This document shows, piece after piece, positions 1-8,490 of a stretch of 64,000 nucleotides of DNA. The position numbers and the translations under genes are program-made. This DNA is from Luteimonas sp. J29 (GTDB lineage: Bacteria > Pseudomonadota > Gammaproteobacteria > Xanthomonadales > Xanthomonadaceae): NCBI RefSeq assembly GCF_000472505.1, contig NZ_AWZR01000001.1:239693-303692 (forward strand), read 5' to 3'. The notes beneath the pieces are model-generated. The model did not search any database and was not told the DNA's origin. It worked only from the letters and a program-made list of their open reading frames with translations. Position 1 is the stretch's first letter. Every line of letters starts with the position of its first letter.

Positions 1-454
1 GGGGGTAGTGCTCGCGCTCGGCGTCGCTGAAGTCGCCCTGGCGGCTGATGTACTGGGTGGTGAAGATGGTCAGGAACTCCGCCGCCGCGGCCAGGCTGGT
101 GTTGGCGAGCTGGCGGTCGAAGGCCTGCTGCAGGTCGCGTTCGGCATCGGGCGCGGACAGGACCGCCATCGCGCGCGGGATGTGCGGCGCGAACGGCAGC
201 TGGTCGAGCGGCCAGCGCGTGCGGCCCTCGCGCCAGGCCTGCTGCAGGCTTGCGTGCAGCTCGGGCGGCACCGCGTCGCGGGCGAACGCGTCGAGCTGTC
301 CGTCGGCGAGGTGGCCGGTGAGCAGGCGCACGGTCTCGGCTGGCGTGGGCGGCGGCTTGCGCTGCGCCTCTTCCCCGTCGCGCCCGCAGCCGGCGAGCGT
401 GGCCATCAGCACCAGCAGCAGCGCGCATGCGCACGCGATCGTGCGGTTCCCCAT
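1..454 (-). CDS. Putative lipoprotein (3' end outside window)
   Basis: The gene reads leftwards off the window, so only about 151 N-terminal residues are visible. The N-terminus is a lipoprotein signal: a short basic start, a hydrophobic core and the lipobox LAGC, followed by a charged segment RDGEEAQ. This predicts export and lipidation at the envelope. The visible mature part is Ala/Arg-rich, probably helical, and shows no domain I recognise. It lies downstream of the redox regulator gene on the same strand. Function unknown; the call rests on the signal sequence only. Confidence 0.6.
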   Translation of the reverse strand, partial: MGNRTIACACALLLVLMATLAGCGRDGEEAQRKPPPTPAETVRLLTGHLADGQLDAFARDAVPPELHASLQQAWREGRTRWPLDQLPFAPHIPRAMAVLSAPDAERDLQQAFDRQLANTSLAAAAEFLTIFTTQYISRQGDFSDAEREHYP

Positions 455-526
455 CGCGACGACCCTCCCCGGGACCTGGACACTCCCCGCCCGCATCTTG
501 GCGGCTGCCGCGGCGCGCGGCAACCG

Positions 527-1072
527 CTACTTCACCCGCCGCTTCTCGAGCTTGCGGGCCAGGGTGCGGCGGTGCATCCCGAGCTGGCGCGCGGCCTCGG
601 AGATGTTGAAGTCGGCCGCGGCCAGCGCTTCGTGGATGTGCTCCCACTCCAGGGTCTTGATCGAGGTCTGGCGCCGGGTCAGCGGCACGCCGGTGTCGCC
701 GTCGCCGCTGCTGGCGAAGGCGGCCTCGATGTCGTCGGTGTTGGACGGCTTGGCCAGGTACTGGTGCGCGCCGAGCTTGATCGCCTCCACCGCGGTGGCG
801 ATGCTGGCGTAGCCGGTGAGCACCACGATCTTCATCCCGGGGTCGTGCGCGTGCAGCGCCTTGACGCAGGCCAGGCCCGAACTGCCCGCGGCGAGCTTGA
901 GGTCGACCACGGCGTGGGTGGGTGCGTAGCCGTCGGCGAGCACCTCCTGCATGGCGTCGAGGCTGGCGGCGTGGCGCACGACGTAGCCGCGGCGCTCGAA
1001 CGAACGGCTCAGGGTGCGCGCGAACGCGGCATCGTCCTCGACGATCAGCAGCTTGCGGCCTTCTGTGTTCAC
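527..1072 (-). CDS. regA: RegA/ActR/PrrA-family response regulator
   Basis: A 181-residue regulator, the usual length for RegA/PrrA proteins. The N-terminal receiver domain has the acidic pair in IVEDD, the phospho-acceptor Asp in VVDLKL and a conserved Lys in YLAKPS. A short linker follows, then a Fis-type helix-turn-helix (ISEAARQLGMHRRTLARKL) at the C-terminus. Family members are phosphorylated by a RegB/PrrB kinase and control respiratory and redox genes. The GTG start at 1072 overlaps the kinase stop as GTGA, so translation is coupled to the upstream kinase. The targets in this organism cannot be read from the sequence. Confidence 0.88.
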   Translation of the reverse strand: MNTEGRKLLIVEDDAAFARTLSRSFERRGYVVRHAASLDAMQEVLADGYAPTHAVVDLKLAAGSSGLACVKALHAHDPGMKIVVLTGYASIATAVEAIKLGAHQYLAKPSNTDDIEAAFASSGDGDTGVPLTRRQTSIKTLEWEHIHEALAAADFNISEAARQLGMHRRTLARKLEKRRVK

Positions 1073-2397
1073 TCGTCCTCCTGCTCCAGCGACAGCGCCG
1101 GCAGCGGCAGGGTGACGGTCACCGCGGCGCCGCCGGCGGGCTCGTTGTTGGCGGTAATGGTACCCCCCAGGGTGCGGGCCACGTTCACCGCCAGGAACAG
1201 GCCCAGGCCGCGGCCCGGCGCGCCCTTGCTGGACTGGTAGGGCTTGCCGATGCGCTCGATCATCTCCGGCGGGAAGCCGGGGCCGTCGTCGCGCACGGTG
1301 AGCACCAGCGCGTCCTCGAACAGCGTCGCTTCCATCTCCACCCGCGAACGCGAGGCCTCGAGCGCGTTGTCGAGGATGTTCCACAGCATCTGCTGCAGGC
1401 CGGCGTCGGAGACGATCGCGGCGTCGCGCTGGATCCGGTCGTGGTACTCGAAGCCGCGCACCGCGCGACTGCGCTTCCACTCGTCGACCAGGTCGTCGAG
1501 GAAGGCGCGCAGGGTGGTGCCGCGCGGCTCCTCGCCGCGGGTCTCGCCGGCGGTGGCGAGGATGTTGGAGACGATCGCCTTGCAGCGCAGCACCTGCGCC
1601 TGCATCTCGGTGACGTCCTCGAGCAGCTCCGGCTCGGACGCGAACTGCGGCAGGTGCTGCCAGTCGCCGAGGATCACCGCCATCGTCGCCAGCGGCGTGC
1701 CCAGTTCGTGCGCCGCGCCCGAGGCCAACAGGCCCATGCGCACGATGTGCTCCTCCTCGGCCGCGCGCTGGCGCATCGCGGCCAGGCGCGCGTCGCGGGC
1801 GCGGATGATATGGCGGATGCGGATGATGAACACCACCAGCAGCACCGCGATCAGGGCGAAGCACAGCAGCAGGCCGAACAGGTAGGGGTTGTCGAGGCCG
1901 CCGAGCGGGCCGCCGGGCAGGTGCACCGGGCCCGGGAACAGCGTCAGCCCGATCACGCAGGCGCAGGTCAGCGCCACCACCAGCCACGCCGACCAGGCCT
2001 TGAGCAGCTCCGCCGCCAGCACCACCTGCAGCAGGTACAGGAACACGAACGGATTCGCGATCCCGCCCGACAGGTACAGCTGCACGGTCAGGGTCGCCAC
2101 GTCCACCAGCAGGCCGACCAGCAGCGCGGTGTTGGTCACGCGCCGGCGCGGGCGCAGCATCGCCACCAGGTTGAACAGCGCCAGCACCCCGACCGCGGTG
2201 AACATCGGCGCCAGCGGCAGGGCGATGCCCAGGCCCCAGTGCACCAGCGCGATGGTGACCAGCTGGCCGACCACCGCGATCCAGCGCACCAGCACCAGCT
2301 GGCGCATGGAATTGGCGTTGGCGCTGCGGTGCGGCTCGTCGAGCGCGAGCGGGTCGGCGAAGCGGGGGATGGCGGTGTCGGCCTGGTTCATCGGCAA
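1069..2397 (-). CDS. regB: RegB/PrrB-type redox sensor histidine kinase
   Basis: 442 residues: an N-terminal membrane domain with about six hydrophobic segments (residues 32-195), then H-box and ATPase domains. The family quinone-binding signature GGxxNPF is present as GGIANPF (111-117). The H-box is GAAHELGTPL with His230. A single Cys272 follows 42 residues later, in the region where RegB carries its redox-active cysteine. The ATPase boxes are visible as WNILDNALEAS, DDGPGFP and GRGLGLFL. It is the partner of the overlapping response regulator. The inferred role is sensing quinone or redox state at the inner membrane. An in-frame ATG two codons downstream is a possible alternative start. 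Confidence 0.88.
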   Translation of the reverse strand: MPMNQADTAIPRFADPLALDEPHRSANANSMRQLVLVRWIAVVGQLVTIALVHWGLGIALPLAPMFTAVGVLALFNLVAMLRPRRRVTNTALLVGLLVDVATLTVQLYLSGGIANPFVFLYLLQVVLAAELLKAWSAWLVVALTCACVIGLTLFPGPVHLPGGPLGGLDNPYLFGLLLCFALIAVLLVVFIIRIRHIIRARDARLAAMRQRAAEEEHIVRMGLLASGAAHELGTPLATMAVILGDWQHLPQFASEPELLEDVTEMQAQVLRCKAIVSNILATAGETRGEEPRGTTLRAFLDDLVDEWKRSRAVRGFEYHDRIQRDAAIVSDAGLQQMLWNILDNALEASRSRVEMEATLFEDALVLTVRDDGPGFPPEMIERIGKPYQSSKGAPGRGLGLFLAVNVARTLGGTITANNEPAGGAAVTVTLPLPALSLEQEDE

Positions 2398-2505
2398 AGG
2401 GGGCGTCCGGCGCTGCGGCTGCCACCATGCCCGCCCGGCGCCGCGGCGTCCACCGCCGGCCTCGACCTTGGTCTAGCCCCGCCGTCGGCGCGGGGGTCGC
2501 GGCGC

Positions 2506-2511
2506 TACCAT
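2506..2511 (+). promoter_or_regulatory. -10-like TACCAT placed 6 nt before the start codon
   Basis: TACCAT is followed by CCCGGC and then the ATG of the DUF294 signalling gene. If used, transcription would begin at or next to the ATG and give a leaderless mRNA. The arrangement matches several other starts in this window. No good -35 is visible. Confidence 0.3.
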
Positions 2512-2517
2512 CCCGGC

Positions 2518-4371
2518 ATGGACAGCCCGCTGGCCGACGTCGAAGGGTTCCTCGCCCAGACCCCGCCGTTCGACCGGCTGGAACCGGCGGCGCTGCGTCG
2601 CGCGGCGGCCGCGTTCCAGGCCGTGTACCGGCGCGCCGGGACCGTGGTGCTGCGCATCGGCGAACGCAGCGACACCCTGTACCTGATCCGGCGCGGCGCG
2701 GTCGAGGTGCACGACGCCGACGGCAACCTGGTCGGACGCTACGGCGAGGGCGACGTGTTCGACCTGCAGGCCCTGCTCGGCGGCCAGCCGGTCCAGTTCA
2801 CCAATACCCTGATCGAGGACTCGCTGCTGTGGTGCATGCCGCTGGCCGAGTTCGACGACCTGCGCGCGGGCTCGCGCGAGTTCGACGAGTACTTCATCCG
2901 CAGCCTGGAGCAGCGCCTGGTGGCGGCGCTCGAGGGCCGCCTGCCGGGCGGCCAGAGCAGCATGCTGTTCATGACCCCGCTCGGCGACCTGGTCCGGCGC
3001 GGGCCGCTGTCGGTGCCGCCGTCCACGCCGGTGTCCGAGGCCGCGCGGACCATGTCCGAGCACGGCGTGTCCTCGCTGCTGGTGGGCGAGGACGGGCGGC
3101 CGGACGGCATCCTCACCGACCGCGACCTGCGCAACCGCGTCGTGGCCAGGGCGCTCGACCCGTCCACGCCGGTCGCCGAGGTGATGACGCCGTCGCCGCT
3201 CGCGCTCGAGGCCGACAGCCCGGTGCTCTCGGGCATCGTGGCGATGGCCGCGCGCGGCATCCACCACCTGCCGCTGCTGCGCGACGGCAGCGTCGTGGGC
3301 ATGGTCACCACCCGCGACCTGCTCAACCTGCAGACCCAGCATCCGCTGTACCTGGCCGCGCGGATCCACAAGCAGCCCACGCCCGAGGCGGTGGCCGAAC
3401 TGTGCCAGCGCATCCCGCGCCTGTTCGAGCTGATGCTCGCCTCGGGCCTGCGTCCGGAGGAAGTGCCGCGGGTGATGAGCACGATCGCCGACGCGGTGGC
3501 GCGGCGGCTGATCGTGCTCGCGCAGGAGCAGCTCGGGCCGGCGCCGGCGCCATGGGCGTGGCTGGCATTCGGCTCCCAGGCGCGCGAGGAGCAGAGCCTG
3601 CGCACCGACCAGGACAACGGCATCGTCTATGCCGACGACGCGCCCGCGGGCGCCGACGACTACTTCGCCGGGCTGGCGCGGTTCGTGTGCGACGGCCTGC
3701 ATGCCTGCGGCTACACCTATTGCCCGGGCGGGATCATGGCCACGACGCCGCAGTGGCGGCAGCCGCTGTCGGGCTGGCTGCGCCATTTCGAACGCTGGTC
3801 CGGCCTGCCCGACCCGGAGGGCGTGCTGCGGGTGAGCATCTTCTTCGACCTGCGCGGCATCGACGGCGACGCCGGCCTGGTGGCGCGCATCCGCGAGGCC
3901 ATGGCCGAGGCCGCGAGCGGCAGCGGCAAGGCGGTGTTCCTGACCGCGCTCGCCCACCAGGCCGCGAGCTACGACGTGCCGCTGGGCTTCTTCCGCCGCT
4001 TCGTGCTCGAGCGCCGCGGCGAACACCGCGAGACCCTCGACATCAAGGCCTCGGGCCTGATGCCGCTGACCGACCTGGTGCGGGTGCGCGCACTGCACGC
4101 CGGCATCACGGTGCCCGCGACCCGCGACCGGATCACGGCGCTGGTGGCGCGCGGGGCGATCGACCGCGGCCACGGCGACCGCCTCGACGGCGCCTACCGC
4201 CTGCTGTGCGGCCTGCGCGTGGAGCTGCACGCCGACCAGGCGCGCCGCGGCGTGGAGCTGCACAACCATCTGGACGTGCGCCGGATCAGCCACGCCGACC
4301 GCGCCGCGCTGCGCGACGCGTTCGTGGTGGTGCGCGAGGCCCAGGAAGCGCTCAGGCAGGATTTCCCGTGA
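2518..4371 (+). CDS. cNMP-binding / CBS pair / DUF294 nucleotidyltransferase-like signalling protein
   Basis: 617 residues in the classical order. A cyclic-nucleotide-binding domain comes first (about 15-140; RGAVEVHDADG, YGEGDVFD). Two CBS motifs follow (about 165-280; GILTDRDLRNRV and GMVTTRDLL), then a DUF294 nucleotidyltransferase-like domain with GSQAREEQ and the acidic DQDNG signature, and its C-terminal helical domain. It is predicted to be cytosolic and to sense adenine nucleotides; the nucleotidyltransferase substrate is unknown for the family. It diverges from regB. Its stop overlaps the start of the exonuclease gene (GTGA), a pairing I recall from acetate-permease regions of other Gammaproteobacteria, which fits the acetate genes nearby. 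Confidence 0.85.
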   Translation: MDSPLADVEGFLAQTPPFDRLEPAALRRAAAAFQAVYRRAGTVVLRIGERSDTLYLIRRGAVEVHDADGNLVGRYGEGDVFDLQALLGGQPVQFTNTLIEDSLLWCMPLAEFDDLRAGSREFDEYFIRSLEQRLVAALEGRLPGGQSSMLFMTPLGDLVRRGPLSVPPSTPVSEAARTMSEHGVSSLLVGEDGRPDGILTDRDLRNRVVARALDPSTPVAEVMTPSPLALEADSPVLSGIVAMAARGIHHLPLLRDGSVVGMVTTRDLLNLQTQHPLYLAARIHKQPTPEAVAELCQRIPRLFELMLASGLRPEEVPRVMSTIADAVARRLIVLAQEQLGPAPAPWAWLAFGSQAREEQSLRTDQDNGIVYADDAPAGADDYFAGLARFVCDGLHACGYTYCPGGIMATTPQWRQPLSGWLRHFERWSGLPDPEGVLRVSIFFDLRGIDGDAGLVARIREAMAEAASGSGKAVFLTALAHQAASYDVPLGFFRRFVLERRGEHRETLDIKASGLMPLTDLVRVRALHAGITVPATRDRITALVARGAIDRGHGDRLDGAYRLLCGLRVELHADQARRGVELHNHLDVRRISHADRAALRDAFVVVREAQEALRQDFP

Positions 4372-5051
4372 GCCCGTGGCGCGAATGGCGGCGCCGGCGC
4401 GCGCTGCGCCAGTGCCGGTTGCCGGTGCAGCAGCAGGCGCTGCAGGCGCCGTTGCCCACGTCCTCGACCCCGTTCGAGCAGCTGCCGGCGGTGGCGCTGG
4501 ATTTCGAGACCACGGGCCTGGACCCGGCCCGCGACCAGATCCTGTCCGCCGGCTGGGTACCGATCGACGGTGGCCGCCTGCGCATGGGCGCGGCGCGCGA
4601 GGTGAAGGTGCGGCCGCGCGACGATGCCGGCGTGGGCCAGAGCGCGACCATCCACGGCCTGCTCGACAGCGACCTGGCCGGCGCCGCCGACGAGCGCGCG
4701 CTGCTCGAGGAGCTGCTGCCGGCGCTGGCCGGGCGCGCGATCGTGGCGCATGCGGCGGGGATCGAGCGCGGCTTCCTGCGCGCGCTGCTGCGCCGCCATG
4801 GCGGCGTGCCGCTGCCCAACCCGTTCATCGACACCCTCGCGCTGGCCCGGACCCTGCTCGCCGGCGGCGACCGCGGACGCGCCGACGCCGAGGGCATGTT
4901 CACCCTCGCCGCCGCGCGCGCGCGCCACGGCCTGCCGCCGCACAGCCAGCACTCGGCCGCGGCCGACGCCATGGCCTGCGCCGAGCTGCTGCTTGCCCAG
5001 GTCGAGGCCATGGGCGGGGGGGAGAAGGTGCGCCTGCGCGACCTCGACTAG
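4368..5051 (+). CDS. DnaQ-fold 3'-5' exonuclease
   Basis: 227 residues from a GTG that overlaps the preceding stop by 4 bp. The exonuclease motifs are clear: ExoI LDFETTGLD, ExoII AHAAGIERGF and an ExoIII-like HSQHSAAADAMA, giving the metal-binding D/E...D...HxxxxD set of DEDDh nucleases. The N-terminal 40 residues are basic and specific to this group. It resembles the epsilon-like exonuclease subunit but is a stand-alone protein. Translational coupling to the cNMP/CBS/DUF294 protein suggests joint function. Its substrate (DNA, RNA or oligonucleotide) cannot be told from sequence. Confidence 0.82.
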   Translation: MSPWREWRRRRALRQCRLPVQQQALQAPLPTSSTPFEQLPAVALDFETTGLDPARDQILSAGWVPIDGGRLRMGAAREVKVRPRDDAGVGQSATIHGLLDSDLAGAADERALLEELLPALAGRAIVAHAAGIERGFLRALLRRHGGVPLPNPFIDTLALARTLLAGGDRGRADAEGMFTLAAARARHGLPPHSQHSAAADAMACAELLLAQVEAMGGGEKVRLRDLD

Positions 5052-5099
5052 CGCCGCGGCTTCGTTCAAAGTCACGACATTCCCGCACGACACCGACGG

Positions 5100-5768
5100 A
5101 TGAACCAGGACCAGACCTCGCACGGCCCGTTGGCGCGCTTCGGCGGCTTCCTGTCGATGGTGCGCCAGTACCTCGGCATCGGGAACCGGGTGCGCCGGAT
5201 GCCGATTCGCGACCCGCAGGCGCTGCGCGACTTCCTCGACACCCGCGCCAGTTTCATCGCCCAGACCAGCCTGTACGGCTACATGCGCACCCGCGCCGGC
5301 CAGCGCTATCCGGAACTGTTCGAGAACGACGGCTTCGTCGAGCTGCTCAATGCCGCCAAGTGGCGCGTGTGGCTGGCCTGCCTGTCCGACCTCGGGGCGT
5401 TCTCCGGCGGCCTGCTCGCCAGCCGCGGCATGCCGGAGGAGCGGGTGGGGATGCTGATGCGGCGCCTGGTCGACCAGGTGCTGGAGAAGGCCGGGATCCC
5501 GGCCGAGGCCGACGAGGGCTTCGCGGAGCACGCCCAGCAGGTGCGCGCGCGGATCGCGCTCACGCCGTGGTCGCGCATCGGCGACGACGAGGGCTGCTTC
5601 CACGAGAGCCCGGAGGCGCTGGTGCGGCACGCGCCGATCGTGAAGACGCTGATGGAGCTCGACGCCGACATCGTGCGCAACTCGGTGCGCTTCCGCTGGA
5701 AGGAGGTCCGCTTCGAGCTGCGCGACCTGCTCGACGCAAAGGCGGTGGACGCGGCGTTCGAGCCCTGA
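5100..5768 (+). CDS. Conserved hypothetical protein
   Basis: 222 residues with no signal peptide and no clear membrane segment. It looks soluble and largely helical, with Trp and Arg residues spread throughout. I do not recognise a family. It follows the exonuclease gene by 48 bp on the same strand and may be cotranscribed with it. It faces the YggT-like gene on the other strand, with a hairpin between the two stops. Codon use looks like its neighbours. Real-gene status is well supported by length and position; function is unknown. Confidence 0.65.
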   Translation: MNQDQTSHGPLARFGGFLSMVRQYLGIGNRVRRMPIRDPQALRDFLDTRASFIAQTSLYGYMRTRAGQRYPELFENDGFVELLNAAKWRVWLACLSDLGAFSGGLLASRGMPEERVGMLMRRLVDQVLEKAGIPAEADEGFAEHAQQVRARIALTPWSRIGDDEGCFHESPEALVRHAPIVKTLMELDADIVRNSVRFRWKEVRFELRDLLDAKAVDAAFEP

Positions 5769-5776
5769 ACGCGAAG

Positions 5777-5797
5777 GCGCCGGCACCGGGCCGGCGC
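5777..5797. terminator. Hairpin between convergent genes
   Basis: GCGCCGGC and GCCGGCGC form an 8-bp stem with a 5-nt loop in the 49-bp gap between two convergent stops. There is no T tract, so it is only a candidate bidirectional terminator. Confidence 0.4.
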
Positions 5798-5817
5798 GTT
5801 CGCGATGCCGTGGCGGC

Positions 5818-6180
5818 TCAGCCGCCCGACAGCAGCTTGTTGGCGATCCAGTACAGGCCCTGCGCGGCCTGGCCTTCGAGCGGGAACGACAGCATGCCCA
5901 TCACCGAATAGCCCAGCAGCCAGGGCATGACGTAGAAGCGGGCCATGAAGAAGAACCAGGCCACGTAGAGCGGAACCACCGCATCGACCAGGAAGCCGGG
6001 CGTGATCGGCTTGAACAGCCGGATCAGCGGGTCGGTGGCCTTGACGAAGAACCGGTTGAAGAAGAACTGGCTGTCCTCGGGCAGGAACAGGCGCATGCCG
6101 AATCGACCGATCAGGGTCCACATCACCATGCCCAGCAGGTAGTCGATCACGACTGCGTACAGCGGTACTCCGGTCACCAT
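5818..6180 (-). CDS. Small YggT-like inner-membrane protein
   Basis: 120 residues from the ATG at 6180. That start is chosen because GGGAGGAG lies about 10 nt upstream, whereas a longer in-frame extension has no such site. Hydrophobic segments near residues 5-25, 55-75 and 80-100 predict an integral membrane protein. The stretch ATDPLIRLFKPITP resembles the DPLIRPFRR-like motif of the YggT family, but similarity is weak. It lies downstream of the symporter gene on the same strand. Role unknown; YggT proteins are loosely linked to osmotic adaptation and membrane integrity. Confidence 0.55.
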   Translation of the reverse strand: MVTGVPLYAVVIDYLLGMVMWTLIGRFGMRLFLPEDSQFFFNRFFVKATDPLIRLFKPITPGFLVDAVVPLYVAWFFFMARFYVMPWLLGYSVMGMLSFPLEGQAAQGLYWIANKLLSGG

Positions 6181-6292
6181 CGAGTTGCGGCTCCTCCCGC
6201 GACTGGCCCCTTCGGCCATGCTCTCACAAACAAGGATGCCGGGGGAGTTGCCTCCCCCGGCATCGGGTGGGTACTGCGTGTCCGCGGATGGA

Positions 6293-8113
6293 TCAGTGGT
6301 GGCGCACCAGCGCCTCGCCGCGCGGAATGCGGACCTCGTCGACCATCCGCTGGGTCTCCTCGTCCGGCGCCGGGGTCACCAGGGTGACCACGATCATCGC
6401 GATGAAGCTGGCGACCACGCCGACCACGCCGAAGCGCAGGTGGTCGAGGCCGAACCAGGGCTCCATGCCGTTGCGCACCGCGAGCAGGTAGCCCCAGCCG
6501 GCGGCCAGGCCGACCACCATGCCGGCGATGGCGCCGGGGCGGTTGGCGCGCTTCCACCACACGCCCAGCACCAGCGGGGCGAACAGGCCGGACATCGCGA
6601 AGCAGAACGCCCAGGCCACGGCGCCGAGGATGCCCTCGAGCCGCATCGCCGCCACCGCAGCGCCGGCCGCACCGATCACCAGCAGCAGGACGCGGGCGGT
6701 CATGATGCGGCGCTTGGTCTCGGCCTTCGGGTCGATGATCTTGTAGTACAGGTCATGCGACAGGGTGTTGGCCATGGCCAGCAGCAGGCCGTCCGCGGTG
6801 GACAGCGCCGCGGCCAGGCCGCCGGCCGCCACCAGGCCCGAGATCACGTACGGCAGGCCGGCGAATTCCGGGGTGGCCAGCACGATGATGTCGGGGTTCA
6901 GGAAGAACTCGTTGACCTGCAGGATGCCGTCGCCGTTGGAGTCGCGGATCGCCACCAGGCCGATCTCGCCCCAGTTCCTCACCCAGCCCAGCGCCTCGAC
7001 GTCGGCGATGGCCTTGCCGAAGATCGAGCTGGCCAGCTGCGGATCGAACAGCGACAGCTTGCTCAGCGTGGCCAGGGCCGGCGCGGAGAAGTACAGCAGG
7101 AAGATGAAGAACAGCGACCAGGCCACGGACGAGCGCGCGGCCTTGACCGACGGGGTGGTGAAGTAGCGCATCAGGATGTGCGGCAGCGACGCGGTGCCGA
7201 CCATCATGCAGAACGCCAGGGTCACGAACTGCCACGCTGCCATCGCGCCTTCCTTCGGCGACGCGTGCAGGGTGGTCAGGGCCGAGAGACCGGCCACGGT
7301 GTCGGTCGGCGGGGTGCCGACGCCCAGCACCGGCTCGAGCTCCTGGATGTGCGCCACCGCGGGGCCGTACTGGAACTGCGGGAACCAGCCGAAGCCCTGC
7401 GCGCCCGACATCCACACGATCGGCAGGATGTAAGCCACGATCAGCACGATGTACTGGGCCACCTGGGTCCAGGTCACCGCGCGCATGCCGCCGAGCATCG
7501 AGCACACCAGGATGCCGGCCAGGCCCAGCCAGCAGCCCACCTCGAACGGGATCAGGAACGCGCGCGCCGCGATGGTGCCGGTGGCGGTGATCTGCGCGGT
7601 CACGTAGGTGAACGACGCCACGATCAGCACGATGATGGCGCAGAAGCGCGACAGCTTGCCGCCGTAACGGGTCCCGATGAAGTCGGGCACCGTGTAGCAG
7701 CCGAACTTGCGCAGGTACGGCGCCATCAGCGTGGCCACGAGGATGTAGCCGCCGGTCCAGCCGACCACGAACGCGAGGTACGGATAGCCCGACATGAAGA
7801 TGCCGCCGGCCATCGCCACGAACGACGCGCCGGACATCCAGTCCGCCGCCGTCGCCATGCCGTTGAACACCGGGGGCACCGAGCGGCCGGCGAGGTAGTA
7901 CGCATCCGCCGCCGCCGTGCGCGAGAGGATGCCGATGAACGCGTAGATGAAGATGGTGAAGCCGACGAAGCACAGGCCGATCGCACGCGCGCTCAGCCCG
8001 AACTTCTCCAGCAGTGCCATCGCGAAGAAGAACAGCAGGAACCCGCCCGTGTAGATCCCGTAGATCTTGGGCAGGCTCTGGATGAAGGTCTTGCCTTCGA
8101 ATTGGAGTGCCAT
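6293..8113 (-). CDS. Sodium:solute symporter, VC_2705/ActP-like (large subunit)
   Basis: 606 residues with about 13 hydrophobic helices and typical SSS-family segments such as FNGMATAADWMSGASFV and GTRYGGKLSRF. It belongs with the subfamily that works with a small DUF4212 partner, whose gene lies 18 bp upstream. A sodium-coupled monocarboxylate substrate, most likely acetate, is inferred from the linked acs, porin and CrbS/CrbR-type regulators. A hydrophilic insert (about 280-400) carries an acidic DSNGDGILQ loop resembling a calcium-binding EF-hand motif. RBS-like GGGGA lies before the ATG. Confidence 0.87.
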   Translation of the reverse strand: MALQFEGKTFIQSLPKIYGIYTGGFLLFFFAMALLEKFGLSARAIGLCFVGFTIFIYAFIGILSRTAAADAYYLAGRSVPPVFNGMATAADWMSGASFVAMAGGIFMSGYPYLAFVVGWTGGYILVATLMAPYLRKFGCYTVPDFIGTRYGGKLSRFCAIIVLIVASFTYVTAQITATGTIAARAFLIPFEVGCWLGLAGILVCSMLGGMRAVTWTQVAQYIVLIVAYILPIVWMSGAQGFGWFPQFQYGPAVAHIQELEPVLGVGTPPTDTVAGLSALTTLHASPKEGAMAAWQFVTLAFCMMVGTASLPHILMRYFTTPSVKAARSSVAWSLFFIFLLYFSAPALATLSKLSLFDPQLASSIFGKAIADVEALGWVRNWGEIGLVAIRDSNGDGILQVNEFFLNPDIIVLATPEFAGLPYVISGLVAAGGLAAALSTADGLLLAMANTLSHDLYYKIIDPKAETKRRIMTARVLLLVIGAAGAAVAAMRLEGILGAVAWAFCFAMSGLFAPLVLGVWWKRANRPGAIAGMVVGLAAGWGYLLAVRNGMEPWFGLDHLRFGVVGVVASFIAMIVVTLVTPAPDEETQRMVDEVRIPRGEALVRHH

Positions 8114-8131
8114 GACGTTATCCCCTGGTGG

Positions 8132-8386
8132 TCAGTCTTCGTCTTCGTGGACGCCGTACTTGACGTCGATGGCGTGCTGTTGCCGGCTGAACAGGAACAG
8201 CTGGACGACGAACACGATCAGCGACCCCTGGGCCGCCATGTAGTAGCCGAGCGGCCAGCCGAAGAAGCGGACTTCGCTCAGGTCGTGCGCGAACCAGTGG
8301 ATCACGAACGCGAAAAAGAACCAGATCACGAGATGCGTGATCGTGAGGTTCCGGGTCTTGCGCCAATGTTCTGTGGCTGAACTCAT
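8132..8386 (-). CDS. DUF4212 small symporter subunit
   Basis: 84 residues with two hydrophobic helices (about 16-36 and 44-66) and the typical N-terminus EHWRKTRNLT. DUF4212 proteins are encoded just upstream of VC_2705-type SSS transporters and are thought to be their small subunit, and that is the arrangement here. GGAGG about 10 nt before the ATG supports this start. It is transcribed after the porin gene, across a 104-bp gap that contains a hairpin. Confidence 0.88.
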   Translation of the reverse strand: MSSATEHWRKTRNLTITHLVIWFFFAFVIHWFAHDLSEVRFFGWPLGYYMAAQGSLIVFVVQLFLFSRQQHAIDVKYGVHEDED

Positions 8387-8454
8387 GTCTGAAACACCTC
8401 CGAGGAACTTCGGGTTCGAACGCTGGGTGGTTCCTGGTGCCCGGGATCGGCGAA

Positions 8455-8473
8455 GCCGCCGCCAGCCGGCGGC
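8455..8473 (-). terminator. Intergenic hairpin between porin and symporter genes
   Basis: GCCGCCG and CGGCGGC form a 7-bp GC stem with a 5-nt loop in the 104-bp gap. There is no T tract. It could be a partial terminator or a processing site that sets porin-to-symporter mRNA ratios. Confidence 0.35.
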
Positions 8474-8490
8474 GGCCCGCTCTCCCCGGG

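Noticed and set aside
8-4371. Very long plus-strand frames across the regA/regB region, Gln/His/Arg-rich
   Set aside because: They are antisense to clear regulator genes, have low-complexity Arg/Gln/His composition and no recognisable domain; typical of high-GC shadow frames.
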